Source: Myxocyprinus asiaticus
Lineage: Eukaryota > Chordata > Actinopteri > Cypriniformes > Catostomidae
Length of the DNA stretch: 64,000 nt
NCBI RefSeq assembly: GCF_019703515.2
Contig: NC_059374.1
Location: forward strand, 19,575,095-19,639,094
Reading direction: 5' to 3'
Made by a program: the position numbers and the translations under genes. The notes under the pieces are model-generated. The model was not told where the DNA came from. It did not search any database and saw nothing but the letters and a program-made list of their open reading frames with translations. This document shows positions 11,101-23,772 of the stretch, in pieces (positions within the stretch are counted from its first letter, which is position 1; each line of letters starts with the position of its first letter).

Positions 11101-11703
11101 ATGGATCTAGCAGCGTTCTTTATCCAGTTGAGCCGAGCGAACTTACCAATTAGGGACTACTCTCATCTGTTTAGCACCGTTGCCAGATACACGGGATTTA
11201 CCGATTCCCACCTGAAATCCCTGTATCAGTTTGGACTCATAGCTCACAAGTGGAGGGAATTGCTGGAGACCAGAGATTATACGTGGGAGGAATATGTGGA
11301 GATAATATTAGAGACATTCGCTTCTGAGGATCCTCCTCTCTCAATCCCGGTTCCGGTTTCCGAGTCTTCAACGCCTGAGTCTGCTCCATGCCATGTCACA
11401 GTCAAGCCTCCCGTGGCCCTTGTTTCCAAGTTAAATTATCCACCACTTGTGTCGGTGCGTAAGGTCACGAAGACCCTTCCTCACAGCTTGTCAGTACTCA
11501 CGCCTGCCACGGCCAACGAGCCAACGCCCATGCCTGCCACGGCCAATGAGCTGGAAGCCTCGTCCGTCCCAGAGCCTGTGTTGCCAAATTCTGACTCAGT
11601 CCCTGTCCTGCGGCCGCCTCCTGAACCTGGCTCGGACCTGCGGCCACCTCCCAGGCCTACTGACACAGTCCCCCTTGAGGTCATCTCCTGGCCGTCCACC
11701 TGA
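11101..11703 (+). CDS. Gag-like protein of the compact LTR element
   Basis: Open frame of 200 codons whose ATG lies 20 bases inside the left LTR. Residues 1-80 form a helical, acidic/aromatic domain (YSHLFSTVARYTGF, then WRELLETRDYTWEEYVEII), similar in character to the retrotransposon Gag capsid N-terminal region. The rest is Pro/Ser/Thr-rich and low in complexity, with repeated PATANE. There is no protease, RT or zinc knuckle. The frame is intact, suggesting fairly recent activity or loose constraint. The Gag assignment rests on position and general character. Confidence 0.5.
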   Translation: MDLAAFFIQLSRANLPIRDYSHLFSTVARYTGFTDSHLKSLYQFGLIAHKWRELLETRDYTWEEYVEIILETFASEDPPLSIPVPVSESSTPESAPCHVTVKPPVALVSKLNYPPLVSVRKVTKTLPHSLSVLTPATANEPTPMPATANELEASSVPEPVLPNSDSVPVLRPPPEPGSDLRPPPRPTDTVPLEVISWPST

Positions 11704-11933
11704 TCTGCTCTGGTCTCCTGGCTGCCCGCCTGATCTGCTCTGATCTACTTGGTCCTCCGAGCCTACAGCGTCGCCCTGACTCTCCATCCCTCCAGCTCCA
11801 CCTTGGTTTCAAGCCTCCCTGACTTTGCCTTGTTCCTCTGCTCCCCTTGCCCCTTGTGCCCACTTGAACTACCTGTTTTCCCCCACATCCCATGGACATT
11901 TGTCTTTTTTTGGAGCATCTGGAATCCGCTCCT

Positions 11934-11947
11934 TAAAAGGGGGGCTC
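11934..11947 (+). promoter_or_regulatory. Polypurine tract of the compact LTR element
   Basis: TTAAAAGGGGGGCTC immediately precedes the right LTR, which starts TGTAACA at 11948. In LTR elements this tract primes plus-strand synthesis, and its position fixes the LTR start and the plus-strand orientation. Confidence 0.65.
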
Positions 11948-12275
11948 TGTAACACATTCCCTGTTTTTTGTATTAACTTATGTTGAAATTCTTGTTTAGT
12001 TCCCATGTTTCTGTTTCCTGTTAGATTGTAGTCCTTTTGTAGTTTCATTTTATGATTGGTTTTCCCCTGATTGTTTCCACAGGTGTTCCTCGTTCCCTTG
12101 TTTGCCCCTGTGTATTTAAGCCCTTGTTTCCTTTGTCAGTCTTTACATGTATTGTGCTGTGCTCTGTACGTTTGTTCCCTGTGTTTTGTTTCTTTATGTT
12201 CTGAGTTACCTGGTTTACTTTTTGTTTTATTGAAGACGCTGCATTTAGATCCTCCATTCTCTCCTGCCTCCTTAC
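11948..12275 (+). repeat. Right LTR of the compact element
   Basis: Starts TGTAACACATTCCC and ends near CTCCTTAC. It differs from the left LTR by scattered substitutions and small gaps (for example the TTGTATTAACTTATGTTG region), so insertion is not very recent. Confidence 0.75.
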
Positions 12276-12436
12276 CTTTCCATTGTAAGGACCTAACTGT
12301 AACCTTGACTTTTTTTTCTTTTCTTTTTTTAAAAGAAAAGGACAGATGAGTCTAAACTATTTTTTGTGGTAATCAACAATGACACAAATGCTGTCAGTTG
12401 AGCTTAATTTGTTTTAAACCTGGAATATTCCTTTTA

Positions 12437-13479
12437 AGATGGTGTTTATGCGTTAAATGAAACTTAGTTATTGGCGTGATTGGAACAATCAGTCCACAAA
12501 TTGGATCTCATCTCACTTCATTCTTCAATTCCCTGCAGTGACTGAAATTCATAATGTGAATGATAACAAAGTGTCTTTGGGATTTTTAAAGTGGATGGTT
12601 TTCAAATGATCTACTCTCTTCATTGGATTGTGGTCCAGTATGCTCTAAACTCAATTAACCAGAAATCCAAAAATGGTAAGCTAGGTTTTCCATTGTGGTG
12701 GAATATAAAAGATAATCCATGTATAATATAAAATTATTAATCATTTATTGATCAGTACAGAATATTGGTAACATTCTTGTGTCACATTTCTCAACTGTGC
12801 CCATGTGCTTGCTGATGATGCAGGAATACATTAATATGCACGTTAGGAGTAACGACAGCATGACTATGATTTAATTCACATACAACATCATATGTGATTC
12901 ACATTTATAGCACTGTTATGTAATGGATGTTCCACTGAGTCATTTTGCTGGCAGTAGAATACATTAGTGATTTTTATAATGGAAATCCCCATTTCAGCTC
13001 AGTAGAAACAATTCATATACAGTTCTTCATTCTGCTTAGCATACTGAGAATTACAGGTCTATAATTCTATAACACATTGCTTTGTGTAGCCATAACTAAA
13101 CATAATTAAATAAACCCTTCACTGAGTAATCTTTAAATTTCATCAGTTAAAAAGTAGGGTATAAGTGGTGATTTCTAAAACCTTGAGTTAGAAATCCATG
13201 GCATAAAATCAGTGTGCATGTGTGGGGTCACATGGACATTAAAGTTCAGTTAACAAAGTCAGCTTAAAAACAGACCACTTTACCTGGACAAATCATAAGT
13301 GGAATAAAAAAATTGTGATAGCATCATTGGGATGACGTAATTGCTGGAGCACTAGAGAATTGGCATGTTGTCTGTTATATATGAAACTCGAGTGCCTGAA
13401 AAACTGGTGCAAAATCTTAACTGCACATCCTTTTAATGCCCTCAATGCATACATTTGAGCTTAATTTATCCAACTAAAT
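12437..13479. other. Non-coding, no feature recognised
   Basis: AT-rich sequence with no open frame of note, no inverted repeats with target duplication, and no RNA gene that I can see. Confidence 0.5.
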
Positions 13480-14015
13480 ACACTCACTTGGTCACTTTGG
13501 TCCTAATAAAGTGCCTGACATGGTCTTCTGCTGTTGTAGCCCATTCAAGCAGAATGGCAAGGTTCAAAATGTTGTGTATTCTGAGATGCTATTCTGCTCA
13601 CTACAATTGTACAGAGTGGTTGTCTGAGTTACCGTAGACTTTCTGTCAGCTTATACCAGTCTGGCCATGCTCCGTTGACCTCTCTCGCAGAACTGCCGCT
13701 CACTGGATGTTTTTTGTTTTTGGCACCATTCTGAGTAAACACTAGAGGCTGTTGTGCGTGAAAATCCCAGGAGATCAGCAGTTACAGAAATACTCAAACC
13801 AGCCCGTCTGGCACCAACAATCATGACACAGTCGAAATCAGTGAGATCACGTTTATTCCCCAATCTGATGGTTGATGTGAACATTAACTGAAGCTCCTGA
13901 CCTGAATCTGAATAATTTCTTGCATTGCACTGCTGACACATGATTGGCTGATTAGATAATTTCATAAATAAGTATGTGTATATAGGTGTTCCTAATAAAG
14001 TGCTCAGTGAGTGTA
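13480..14015 (-). pseudogene. Tc1/mariner-like transposon relic, transposase N-terminus
   Basis: Ends are related inverted repeats: ACACTCACTTGG at 13480 and CTCAGTGAGTGTATA near 14000-14017, with TCCTAATAAAGTG inside both. On the minus strand a frame encodes helix-turn-helix sequence (DFDCVMIVGARRAGLSISVTADLLGFSRTTASSVYSEW, 13720-13850), typical of Tc1-type transposases: paired-like DNA-binding domain, then linker. The DDE catalytic part is absent. Related sequence occurs at about 24870-25150. Confidence 0.65.
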
Positions 14016-14391
14016 TATGAGACTGAACATGTGTAAGTATGGGATTATTGCCTTTAAAATCAGAATCAGAATGAGCTTTATTGCCAAGTATGCTTACACA
14101 TACAAGGAATTTGTCTTGGTGACACAAGCTTCCAGTGCACAAACAATACAACAAGACAGAGATAATAAAAAAATAGAAACAAAATAAAAGGTGAATAGAA
14201 AATATAAGTATATATTTAAATACACAATAAGACAAAATATATATATATATGTATGTACAAATACAAATCTGTTATATACAGATAGTGCAAGGGAATGTAA
14301 TGGAAGAAGAGGTAGGTTATGTTGGATAAATATAAATAGACTAAGCTGTGTATTGCACATAATTATTGCTCAATAGGGCAGTTTTAACTGT

Positions 14392-15501
14392 TCATGAGAT
14401 GGATTGTCTGCAGAAAAAACTGTTCTTGTGCCTGATGGTTCTGGTGCTCAGTTCTCTGTAGCGCCGGCCAGAAGGCAACAGTTCATAAAAGTAGAGGGCA
14501 GGGTGAGTGGGGTCCAGAGTGATCTTTCCAGCCCTTTTCCTCACTCTGGAAGTGTACAGTTCTTGAAGGGAGGGCAGGGAGCAACCAATAATCCGCTCAG
14601 CAGTCCGAACTGTCCTTTGTAGTCTTCTGATGTCTGATTTCATAGCTGAACCAAACCAGACAGTTACTGAAGTGCAGAGGACAGACTCAATGGCTTCTGA
14701 GTAGAACTGGATTAGCAGCGCCTGTGGCATGTTGAACTTCCTCAACTGGCGAAGGAAGTACAACCTCTGATGGACCTTTTTCACAATGGAGTCAATGTGG
14801 GTCTCCCACTTCAGGTCCAGTGAGATGGTAGAGCCCAGGAACCTGAATGACTCCACTGCTGCCACAGTGCTGTTCAGAATGGTGAGCAGGGTCAATGTTG
14901 GGGTGTTCCTCCTAAAGTCCATTATCATCTCCACTGTTTTGAGCGTGTTCAGCTCCAGGTTGTTTTGACTGCACCAGACAGCCAGCTGTTCAACCTCCCT
15001 TCTGTATGCAGATTCATCATCATCCTGGATGAGGCTTATGACAGTTGTGTCATCTGCAAACTTCAGGAGCTTGACAGAGGGGTCCTTGGCGGTGCAGTCA
15101 TTTGTGTACAGGGAGAAGAGTAGTGGGGAGAGCACACATCCCTGGGGGGCACCAGTGTTGATCATACAGGTGCTGGAAGCGAATTTCCTCATTAACTACT
15201 GCCTATCTGTCAGAAAGCTGGTGATCCACTGACAGATAGAGGTGGGAACAGAGAGTTGGTTTAATTTAGTCCAGAGAATATCTGGGATGATGATTTTGAA
15301 AGCCAAACTGAAGTCCACAAAAAGGATCCTTGCATATGTCCCTGGTCTGTCCAGATGTTGCAGGATATGATGCAATCCCATGTTGACTGCATCATCCACA
15401 GACCAGTTTGCTTGATAAGCAAATTGAAGGGGATCCAGAAAGGGTCCTTTAATGTCCTTCAAGTGGGCCAACACCAGTCTCTCAAATGACTTCATGACCA
15501 C
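14392..15501 (-). pseudogene. LINE reverse transcriptase (C-terminal two thirds)
   Basis: Two minus-strand frames, 15196-15501 and 14392-15192, carry the RT in order: [14 protein letters not shown] and [17 protein letters not shown], then GAPQGCVLSPLLFSLYTND, then KFADDT (the catalytic YxDD-type motif as FADD) near 15060, and the thumb region FLGSTISLDLKWETHI. The first starts and the second ends with the LINE-typical WFGSA and RRLQRTVRTAERIIG region. The frame shift lies near 15190. In life it copies LINE RNA at nicked DNA. Confidence 0.8.
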
Positions 15502-15978
15502 AGACGTTAGAGCGGCGGGTCTGTAGTCATTAAGTCCTGTGATTTGGGGTTTCTTTGGGACAGGGATGATGGTGGAGCATTTGAAGCAGCAGGGAACTTC
15601 ACACTGCTCCAGTGATCTGTTAAAGATCTGTGTGAAGATGGGAGCCAGCTGGTCAGCACAGGATTTTAGACAAGTGCGTGAAACACCGTCTGGGCCCTGT
15701 ACTTTCCTTGTCTATTGTTTCTGGAATACCTGGCACACATCCTCTTCACAGATCTTAAGTGCAGGTTGAATAGCAGGAGGGGGGAGGAGGGGGGTCACAG
15801 CAGGTGTTGATGTTTGAAGTGAAGGTCATATTGGGTGTGGGGTGTGAGACTGGGCTTTTCAAATCTACAGTAAAACACATTCAGGTCATCAGCTAGTTGT
15901 TGTTTCCCTACAGAGTTGGGGGATGGTGTCTTGTAGTTAGTAATGTCTTTCAGACCTATCCACAATAATGCAGGGTCG

Positions 15979-17100
15979 TTAGCTGAAAACTTGTTTTTGT
16001 AGCTTGTAGCTTCTTTTAGTAACTATAATCCCTTTTGTCGGTGTGTTTCTGGCCTGATTGTACAATATTTTATCCCCACTTCTGTAAGCATCCTCTTTGG
16101 CCTGATGAAGCTGCCTGAGTTTAGCTGTAAACCATGGTTTGTCATTGCTGTATGTTAAATAAGTCCTAGTACGGATGCACATATCCTCACAGAAACTGAT
16201 ATATGATGCCACAGTATCTGTGAGCTCGTCCAGATTGGTGTCTGCAGCTTCAAAAACACTCCAATCAGTACAGTCAAAGCAGGCTTGTAGTTCCAGCTCT
16301 GCTTCATTGGTCCATCTTTTTACAGTCTTTACTATAGGTTTAGCTAATTGAAGTTTCTGCCTGTAGGTTGGAAGAAGTTGAACCAGACAGTGATCAGAGA
16401 GTCCCAAAGCTGCTCTAGGGACAGAGCGATATGCATCCTTTAAGGTTGTGTAGCAGTGATCCAGTATATTTCTGTCTCTGGTGGGGCATGTAATGTGCTG
16501 TCTGTATTTTGGCAATTCACGAGTGAGGTTGGCTCTGTTAAAATCACAGAGAATAATGTAAGTGAGTCCAGGTATTGTTGTTCCATGTCTATGATCTAAA
16601 CAGCCAGCTGTTGCTGCACTCCCACACACTTGTTGAGGACTATAGACACTCACCAGAATAAATGAGGAAAACTACTCTGGCGAGTAGAAAGGATTATAGT
16701 TGATAAGGAGTGCTTTCAGTTTAGGACAGCACATCTTCTTTAACATTGTTACATCTGTACACCAACTTTCATTGATGGAAAAGCATGTTCCACCGCCTCT
16801 CGTTTTCCCTGTTAACTCCGAAATGTGATCCGCTCTGAACAGCTGAAAGCCTGGCAGATGTAATGTGCTGTCTGGAATGGCTTCAATCAGCCAGGTTTCT
16901 GTGAAACACAAGGCAGCAGAGTTTGAAAAGTCCTTGTTTATATGGGTGAGGAGATGTAGTTCATCCATTTTGTTAGGAAGAGAGCGGAGATTTGCTAGAT
17001 GAATACTCGGCAGCATGGTTCGAAAGCCACGGTGACGGAGCTTGTGTCTCATAGTGCACTTGAACAACACAGCTGCGCCTCCGACAAAAATGTCCAGCAA
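15979..17100 (-). pseudogene. LINE APE-type endonuclease
   Basis: Minus-strand frames 16672-17100 and 15979-16653 carry the N-terminal LANLRSLPNKMDEL and LCFTETWL motifs (the Glu is the conserved metal ligand), GGGTCFSIN, then LCDFNRANL and GLSDHCLV with the SDH catalytic motif near 16400. The expected D and N of the middle motif appear as CDFN. A break separates the halves near 16660. The role in life is to nick target DNA. Confidence 0.75.
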
Positions 17101-18443
17101 AACGTCCTAATAGTGAAAAACCAGGAAAAGATTGTCTGGTATGTGCTGCTGAATGTTCAGCAGTTCGTCCCTTGTAAAACTGATTGGAAAAAATGACTAA
17201 ACACAGGACAAACAAACAAAAACAATGAAAGAATTGGAGAGCTCCACACCGAGGCTGCCATCCGCGGTGCCATCTTGAGATTTTATAAGCCAAAATGGAA
17301 TGGAGAATGGAGAAACAATGGACTTGCAAGGTGCAGTATTTGACTTAGCAACTCGGTACATAACTCAGATGTTTGAAGCGCTATGTAGGTAGGCATTACG
17401 TATAATGTAGTAGGATGACCAGTACTGAATTGGAAGCTTTTTTGTCTCATTTCATTTGTTTGTCCATGGCTGGGTTTCCCGTGGCACTAAGTAGAAAGTT
17501 AGTATCACTAAAGTAGTACTAATTTCTACAGCGTGTTTTTCAGACGAAAAATTTTGCTAACCTCTAGTGCAAGTGTTAAAAGAGAATAACCTTACACTCT
17601 GTGATGTTGTATAATTTAATAATGATAATAATGCAGTTTAAGTTTCCTCACATGTTGCTGCAATATTCTGGAATGTATGTCACCAAGATGGATTACATCG
17701 AGTCATGCATAAGTATGTCATGTATGCTGTTTCATTCCTGGTCTTTTGAAAATCATATGGTCATGAACTGGAATTTCCATAACAAGCCAGTTAAAAGCAC
17801 ATCAAACAAAAATCAAAGGGACCTTTTGGCAGTGAAGTCTAAAAGACAACGAAGCCTAACCAGTCACAGACAGTTGTTGTTGCTGAATTTTATCCATTTA
17901 AGTCATTTAATGTTTTCTTCCATAATTTAAATTTGTTTTTTTTTGTTTGTTTTTTTTTGACTCCATAAGTGTAACATGTGAAACCAGTTTGGGTGATGCT
18001 TGTACATGAACATTCCTTTATGTTTTATGTTAAGATATACAAATCGATTTTCAGGTTTAAATTAACCCTCCTATGATCTTCATAATTGAGCACTTCCTTT
18101 GGTCCTCCCAGTCATTTCTGACCGGAAAGATTAAAGGTGTAACTTTTTTTTATTTTATTTTTTTATGATGATGATAATGATACCATTTCTTCTTCTGCAC
18201 TTTTTTGGGGGGGATTTTATGCTATTTTTTTATCTTATTTACATGTAAATTTCTAAATTTCTACCATTAATTTGCATATTCAAATGAGAAAATTTATGAA
18301 ACTTTAGTACAGTAAAAACCTACACTTCTATAAGTTGAAACATGAAGAAAATATGAGTATGTGACATATTTTGGAGGCAGATTGCTACCACTGGTGAAAA
18401 AAACATAAATAACGATTTGAAAATCATGTCATGACAATAATAG

Positions 18444-18458
18444 CCAGTAGATGGCTGC
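18444..18458 (+). promoter_or_regulatory. CTCF-like core motif
   Basis: CCAGTAGATGGCTGC matches the vertebrate CTCF core pattern CCASYAGRKGGC at every specified base. Motif match only; occupancy cannot be judged from sequence. Confidence 0.3.
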
Positions 18459-18908
18459 ACTGTTCTTTGCAGCAACCTACTGTGTAGTCTGATTGCTTGT
18501 TGTAACCTAAGTTTATATTTTTTTACAAGTTATGCATTTGTATATATGGTATATTTAGACATTATCAAACTATTATTTATCAGTTTAGCACTTAAAAATG
18601 TATTTGAAGTGTCAGTTTTGCAGTTAACAGAAATGAACTGCAAAATTGTGAAAATTCAACATTTTGCAATTTCAAACTTTCTATATTCTACATTTTTTAT
18701 GCAACAATATATGCATAAGAAAAAGAACAAAGAGTAAACAATAAAAAAACAGTAAGAACAGTAAATAATGATGAAATGTCTTTAAGCATTCATGCACCCA
18801 TGGCAGTGTGTAATTATGATGGCATGTGCCTTGCAGACAGATTTTTTTTTTTTTTGCACACCATGCTGGTTTTATTGTTTCTTGGAAGACAGTCTGCACT
18901 CCAATATT

Positions 18909-18910
<2 letters not shown>

Positions 18911-18956
<46 letters not shown>
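18911..18956. repeat. (GT)n microsatellite
   Basis: About 23 uninterrupted GT units. Confidence 0.95.
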
Positions 18957-18959
<3 letters not shown>

Positions 18960-21331
18960 GCACTTTGGATGTTTCTAGTCTCACCCTTTAATTTCTATGT
19001 GTGTTTTTTCTGCATTGTGGCTGATTTATTGATTGTATTTGACAGATAAAAAATATTGCTCTGCATTATATTCTTTCCTATTCATTTTAAATGGTCGGTC
19101 AGTTTTGACCGCAAAGACCAGAGGTTTCATTTTTCTTTCTTTCTATTTTTTTGTTTTTTACAATCACTTAGACTTATTGAATCGTGCCCACTTTTTTACA
19201 TTAAGATGGCAAGTGGAGGAAAAGTCGCCAGGTCTTGTACCACTCAGATTAAAGGAAACAATTTTTATTAAATCAGCAAAAGTGAAAATATGTATTGTTT
19301 ATGTGCATAACAAATGTTGAAAAATCTAAATATGTGTAGATATGTGAGGAACTGGTTATTTTATACCTTAAATGAAAATAATTTCATAGTGTACTGTAAG
19401 ATCTAAACATCCATATGGTGGGCAAAATATTGATTTGTATGTAAGAATCTATGCTTTTGAGTTGCAGTTTGCTGTTGTGACCACATGAATTTGACAACAT
19501 TTGCATTTCTAGTTGCATTAACTTGATTTTATGTGATGTAGACAAAATAAATAGCTACACAGCTGTTTGAAATATTGTATTAGTTATCCATTATTCCTCC
19601 TATCGCGCTGCTTTGCATGTGAGATTGAGGGGGAGTTAATTCTAGTGCAGTGTGACTACACCCATATTGTGTGATTAATATCAGCTAAACAGATAGAAAG
19701 TGAAAAGTTCTCTCATGTCAAAATTGAGTAATGGATAATTTAGTTGTTATTTAGCCTAATAGATTTTAAAAGTCAGATCATCAAGTCACAGCTGATTGGT
19801 AACAAACATAGATCAAACATAAATCTAACAGATTAGACTGAACATATGGAACATTAACAAAGTTATTAATTTTATAATGCACCACATGATTACTGGTGAT
19901 TAATGGTAATATTCTATCAATGCATGTCTAGTTTCCAAGGAAATTCATTCCACATAATCATGTAACTGTATAGATGCGACTTCACTTCAGCTTATTCAGT
20001 TTCACATTTTCATGGTCACTTTATCACACTTTATCTACCCATCCTGAGTAAGATAACACATGAAACTTGAATTACTCTTACATGAGATCAAATTAAAGTT
20101 GATTAAGTTGTGCAGCATTATCTGTGGGTCAGTTTAAGTGTTGGAATAAGTGTTGACTCCTCTCTGTTTTTAGTTCCCATAGAAACCACACAAAGATGCA
20201 CACTACCTGAGGGCAGTGAAATAATACCTTCGTAAATATTGCTTGAGACTTAAAGGATTATGGCTTGACAGTGATTGTCAGTCATAGAGACAAGTTGTCC
20301 TTAGGTCTCATGGTGGACAGATCAGAAGACTCGCTGTGCTGTTGTGTCACTGAGTTCTCCTGAGTGCTGTGTTGAAGTCAAAGTTTGGCCCTCCCAGCCT
20401 TTTAGGCCTTGCTTCATTTGAGTTCAGGGGCCTTTGTGTTTACAGAACACAGAGGTATTCTAAGCATGGGCTTGCAAAAGAATCAATCTTTCATTCTTGG
20501 AATCAGCAGCTCTTTGACTGTTTAGAATTACTTGAGACTCAAAAACTGTTTTCCCCACTTCCTTACCTAGCCCAGAATGCCAGAAAATGCCAGGTCCAGT
20601 GGAACAAAGAATGGCAGGTTGAAATAATATGATAGCTTATTAAAACAGCCCCCATAAACTGCACAAAGACACTGTGGCAGTTATGAATGAGCCTCAGTTT
20701 GTTGGAATGAAGAACTGTGGTTCTACCATAAAATTAGCCCAAATTAACTGTAAAGTTGTCACAATCCAGTTAGCATTCTGCAGGTTGGTAGTGTAGTTTG
20801 TAAATGGCAGCTGTTAACCATAAAAGTTAATACTTTCACTCTCCCATGTGGGTTATGATCTTAACAGACAGTATTTGTCAGTTAGATAATTGAGGATCAG
20901 TGTTTTGGTTTTCACAGTCTAATCAGCTCCATGTGGTGTTACTGATATGTTGTAACTGCTTGTTGGATTAAATCCAAATATAAAGGCACATGTTCCTGTC
21001 TTTTCAGTTATGGCCATATATAATGTGTGCAAGAAAGTAAATATGAAATCTCTAATTCCCTAAACACTTATGTCACTTTAGTGCATTCAAAACCCTGCGT
21101 CTTTTTCATGAAAGAATGATATTATAAATCACACCTTATTTACAAATGTTTTCTGGCGCAATTATTACACTATTACCACCTGTGAAAATGAAACTTTTAT
21201 TTAATGGGGGTGTTTGTGTACATTTTCTATTGATCCATGGCAGCAGTAATTGATCAAATAATGGACAAGAGAGTTATAACCTGGCATAAATCCAGATGTG
21301 CAGTGTAGTCAATTGCACTTTCAGCTTTTAA

Positions 21332-21480
21332 AGGCATAGTTCACCCAAAAATTAAAATTCTCTCATCATTTACTCACCCTCATGCCACTCCAGATGTGTA
21401 CAACTTTCTTTCTTCTGCTGATTACAAAAGCAGATTTTTAGAAGAATGTCAGCTCTGTAGGTGCATACAATGCAAGAAAA
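21332..21480 (+). repeat. TTAA-flanked palindrome family, left arm only
   Basis: Starts after TTAA (21328-21331) with AGGCATAGTTCACCC, then the family words TCATCATTTACTCACCCTCA and CTTTCTTTCTTCTGCTGA. The copy breaks off near 21480 with no right arm. Confidence 0.65.
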
Positions 21481-23734
21481 TTGGGTCAGATCATGGTCAG
21501 ATCATTTGTTTAGCCAATCAGAAGATTTTCTGCCAGTCAATCATTGTGCGCATTTACAGGGCAGCCCATAAGTGCCAGGATGGTGTCCCTACAGAACACT
21601 TGTGGTTGGACAGTGAAACGCAGGGGAACCATTACCCTCCATCTGCTCTAATACAATGCCCTCCAAGTGTGTCTGTGTGTGTGCACGTGTCCGGGCTTTT
21701 GGAAAGAAGTGGCGAGACTACTCAACGGCTAAGTCTGGTGGAAATTGCAGAACGATTAAAATCGCTTACATCACCTTTAACATGTAATTAAGTTCCAGTC
21801 CATACTGCTAAGATACATTGCAATAACATTAGAAAAACTGAACTTTAAAAAGAATAAGTAGGACTATAAACTACATATAAATCAAAGTCACCTGATTTTT
21901 ACTATTAACTAAAAATTATAGGTTTGAACGTCATGAAGGTGAATCTGTATATAATGACAGAATTTGCATTTTTGGCTGAACTATTCCCTTATCGCCCAGG
22001 TAAAGCTTTTTACAGTGATGATATGCATTAGTCAGGTCATGTTGATATTTCTTTCCACAATGTGTGTATTGTTTTTGGTCTTTTTTGTTTAGAAGTTGAT
22101 GTGCAGTAAGGGTATCTGGAGCTTCACTCTTCACACTGAAGTGTAACCAAACCACTGAACACACACAAAGTGATTGAAAAAAGAAGACGACTCAGAATCG
22201 GTATTTACAATAACTGTTTGCAAGCACCATGGTTACAGACTAGGAAAAGGGGCTTATTGTCTTGGCTCTAAGCAGGTGTGTTTCCTTTGCTCAGTGGCAT
22301 AACTTAGATATTACGGGCCACAAAGCACCTCTCGCCACCATATTGTTTGTATTGAAATACTGTATATGCCATTAAATACACACAGAATCAGGAAAACATT
22401 GCTTGTAAAAGCTGCAGAGAATTTAAGCTACAGCTAGTTATGTTTTACTTTATAGTTTAGCTTAAAAAACCCTCTTTTATCTTCCTGGGAGTTCTTAGTA
22501 CAATACATCACATAGCTTCTCAAGTATTCGCGCTTGATTGAGTTCAAATGCTGTCTTTTGGTCATCACAAAGAGTTCCGATTAGCTGCATTCAGCAAGTA
22601 GCAACAGTTTATTGAGTGGTTGGAGTGTGAGTGATTTAAATTTATTTGAAGCATTTGTGGTGACTTTTACTAACTTTTATTTAGTCTGCATCTTTTGGTG
22701 TCAAATAGCTCTTTATAATCTTACTGTCTTTTTTTGTGCTTCTCATATTTGTTTGCCTCTCTGCATCCAATTATCAACAGCCAGGGTTCTCTACAGATTA
22801 GAGATAAGGGGCCATTCACACTAAATGCATTTGTAAGATTTGTAAGTGTTTTTCCAAATAAACATGCACTAGATGGAAGAATTTGACCGCACGTTTTTTA
22901 GATGCCGTATCAAGTTAAAAGAACTTCAACTTAGAATCTCGAGGCACCTGCATTCTGCTTCATTTGTCGTGCTGCGCCTAGCTTTATTCAGTGCAAGAAT
23001 GCATTCGGTCTTGCATACTGAAATTATTTCCTGCATTGGTCAAAGAGAATGGTGACTATGGGATTGAAGGTGTCTGACTATCCCCTGTTGTTTCAACTTG
23101 ATATTTACAGTAACATTTGTTTGAGCAGCATCTGCCTATTGTAGCTTTAAGAATGATTCCTCAGCTGGTTAGAAGACTAAAGAATAAAGTTATGCAGGGC
23201 CGACTCCACAGGGTCTGGCCTACTCTGGCGGACCGGACCCTGAATAGGTCTCATCTGGCCTGTGCCTCAAGTCGTTAAAAGTTGAGCATGCAGGACACTC
23301 TGCGGTGCCAGGTGAAAGGCTTGAGACATGCCTGCGGAGAGCGCTGGAAGCAAACAGCGCTCCATTTATAATGAGCGGAGCTATTAGGCCACTAGTCATA
23401 GCCTTAGACGCTCGCCCATGGACTGCCCACAGTATGTGCTCTACATCTGATTATGTAAATTATTTCTTTCCCCATGTCGGTCTTTTATTATGGTATGATA
23501 CATCACCGATAACTCCATCCCTCAACAACCCGTTATGACAAAACCGACTGTGATTGGTCACTTATCATATCAGTTAGATGGCTTTTCCTGTCTAAATGGA
23601 TGGTTCTTTGCCAACTGAAGCTGCTATAGATACCAGACCTTTGACGTAGTCATAGCTCTGGGAACTATTACGCCACAAAATCTCACAATGACTGTCACTT
23701 TGCCCACCTTACAACTTTAAGCTCAAATCAAAGT

Positions 23735-23772
<38 letters not shown>

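Larger units (their letters stand above)
10742..12275 (+). mobile_element. Compact non-autonomous LTR retrotransposon
   Basis: Two direct repeats of about 339 bp (10742-11080) and 328 bp (11948-12275) share long identical blocks such as GTTTCTGTTTCCTGTTAG. Both begin TGT; the left ends TTACA. A purine tract, AAAAGGGGGGCTC, lies directly before the right LTR, as expected of a polypurine tract. Between the LTRs is one gag-like frame and no pol. The target duplication is imperfect (CTTCC left, TTTCC right). No canonical TGG primer site follows the left LTR. A trans-mobilised LARD/TRIM-type element is the best reading. Confidence 0.8.
10540..12436. repeat. Older dispersed fish repeat split by an LTR element
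   Basis: The left part (about 10540-10741) and right part (about 12276-12436) belong together. The left ends CCCCATTCACTTCC and the right begins CTTTCCATTGTAAGG, which would read continuously across the junction if the LTR element and one copy of a short duplication were removed. I recognise the flanking words (GGCCCCATTCACTTCCATTG and GTGGTAATCAACA) as a common fish repeat. Outer boundaries are approximate. Confidence 0.55.
14059..17277 (-). mobile_element. Nearly full-length L2/CR1-type LINE, degenerate
   Basis: Reading on the minus strand, the element starts with AAGATGGCACCGCGG (complement of about 17262-17277), then an APE-type endonuclease, reverse transcriptase and a short 3' UTR ending in an ATTCTGATT-type repeat (complement of about 14059-14076), a common tail in fish L2-like LINEs. 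Frames are broken by stops and shifts between 15500 and 15980. A second, shorter copy is at 30970-32608. No target duplication is evident. Confidence 0.8.
17278..21331. other. Non-coding interval with simple repeats
   Basis: AT-rich, low-complexity sequence. A TTAACCCTCCTATG end at about 18063-18077 resembles the terminus of a TTAA-inserting repeat, but no matching right end was found. Open frames here are short and partly translate the (GT)n tract. No gene is supported. Confidence 0.5.

Noticed and set aside
18063..18130. Left end of a possible TTAA-inserting DNA transposon (TTAACCCTCCTATG)
   Set aside because: No matching right terminus within several kilobases, so no element could be delimited.
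18776..19049. Cys/Val-repeat frames
   Set aside because: Pure translation of the (GT)n tract; no other coding sign.
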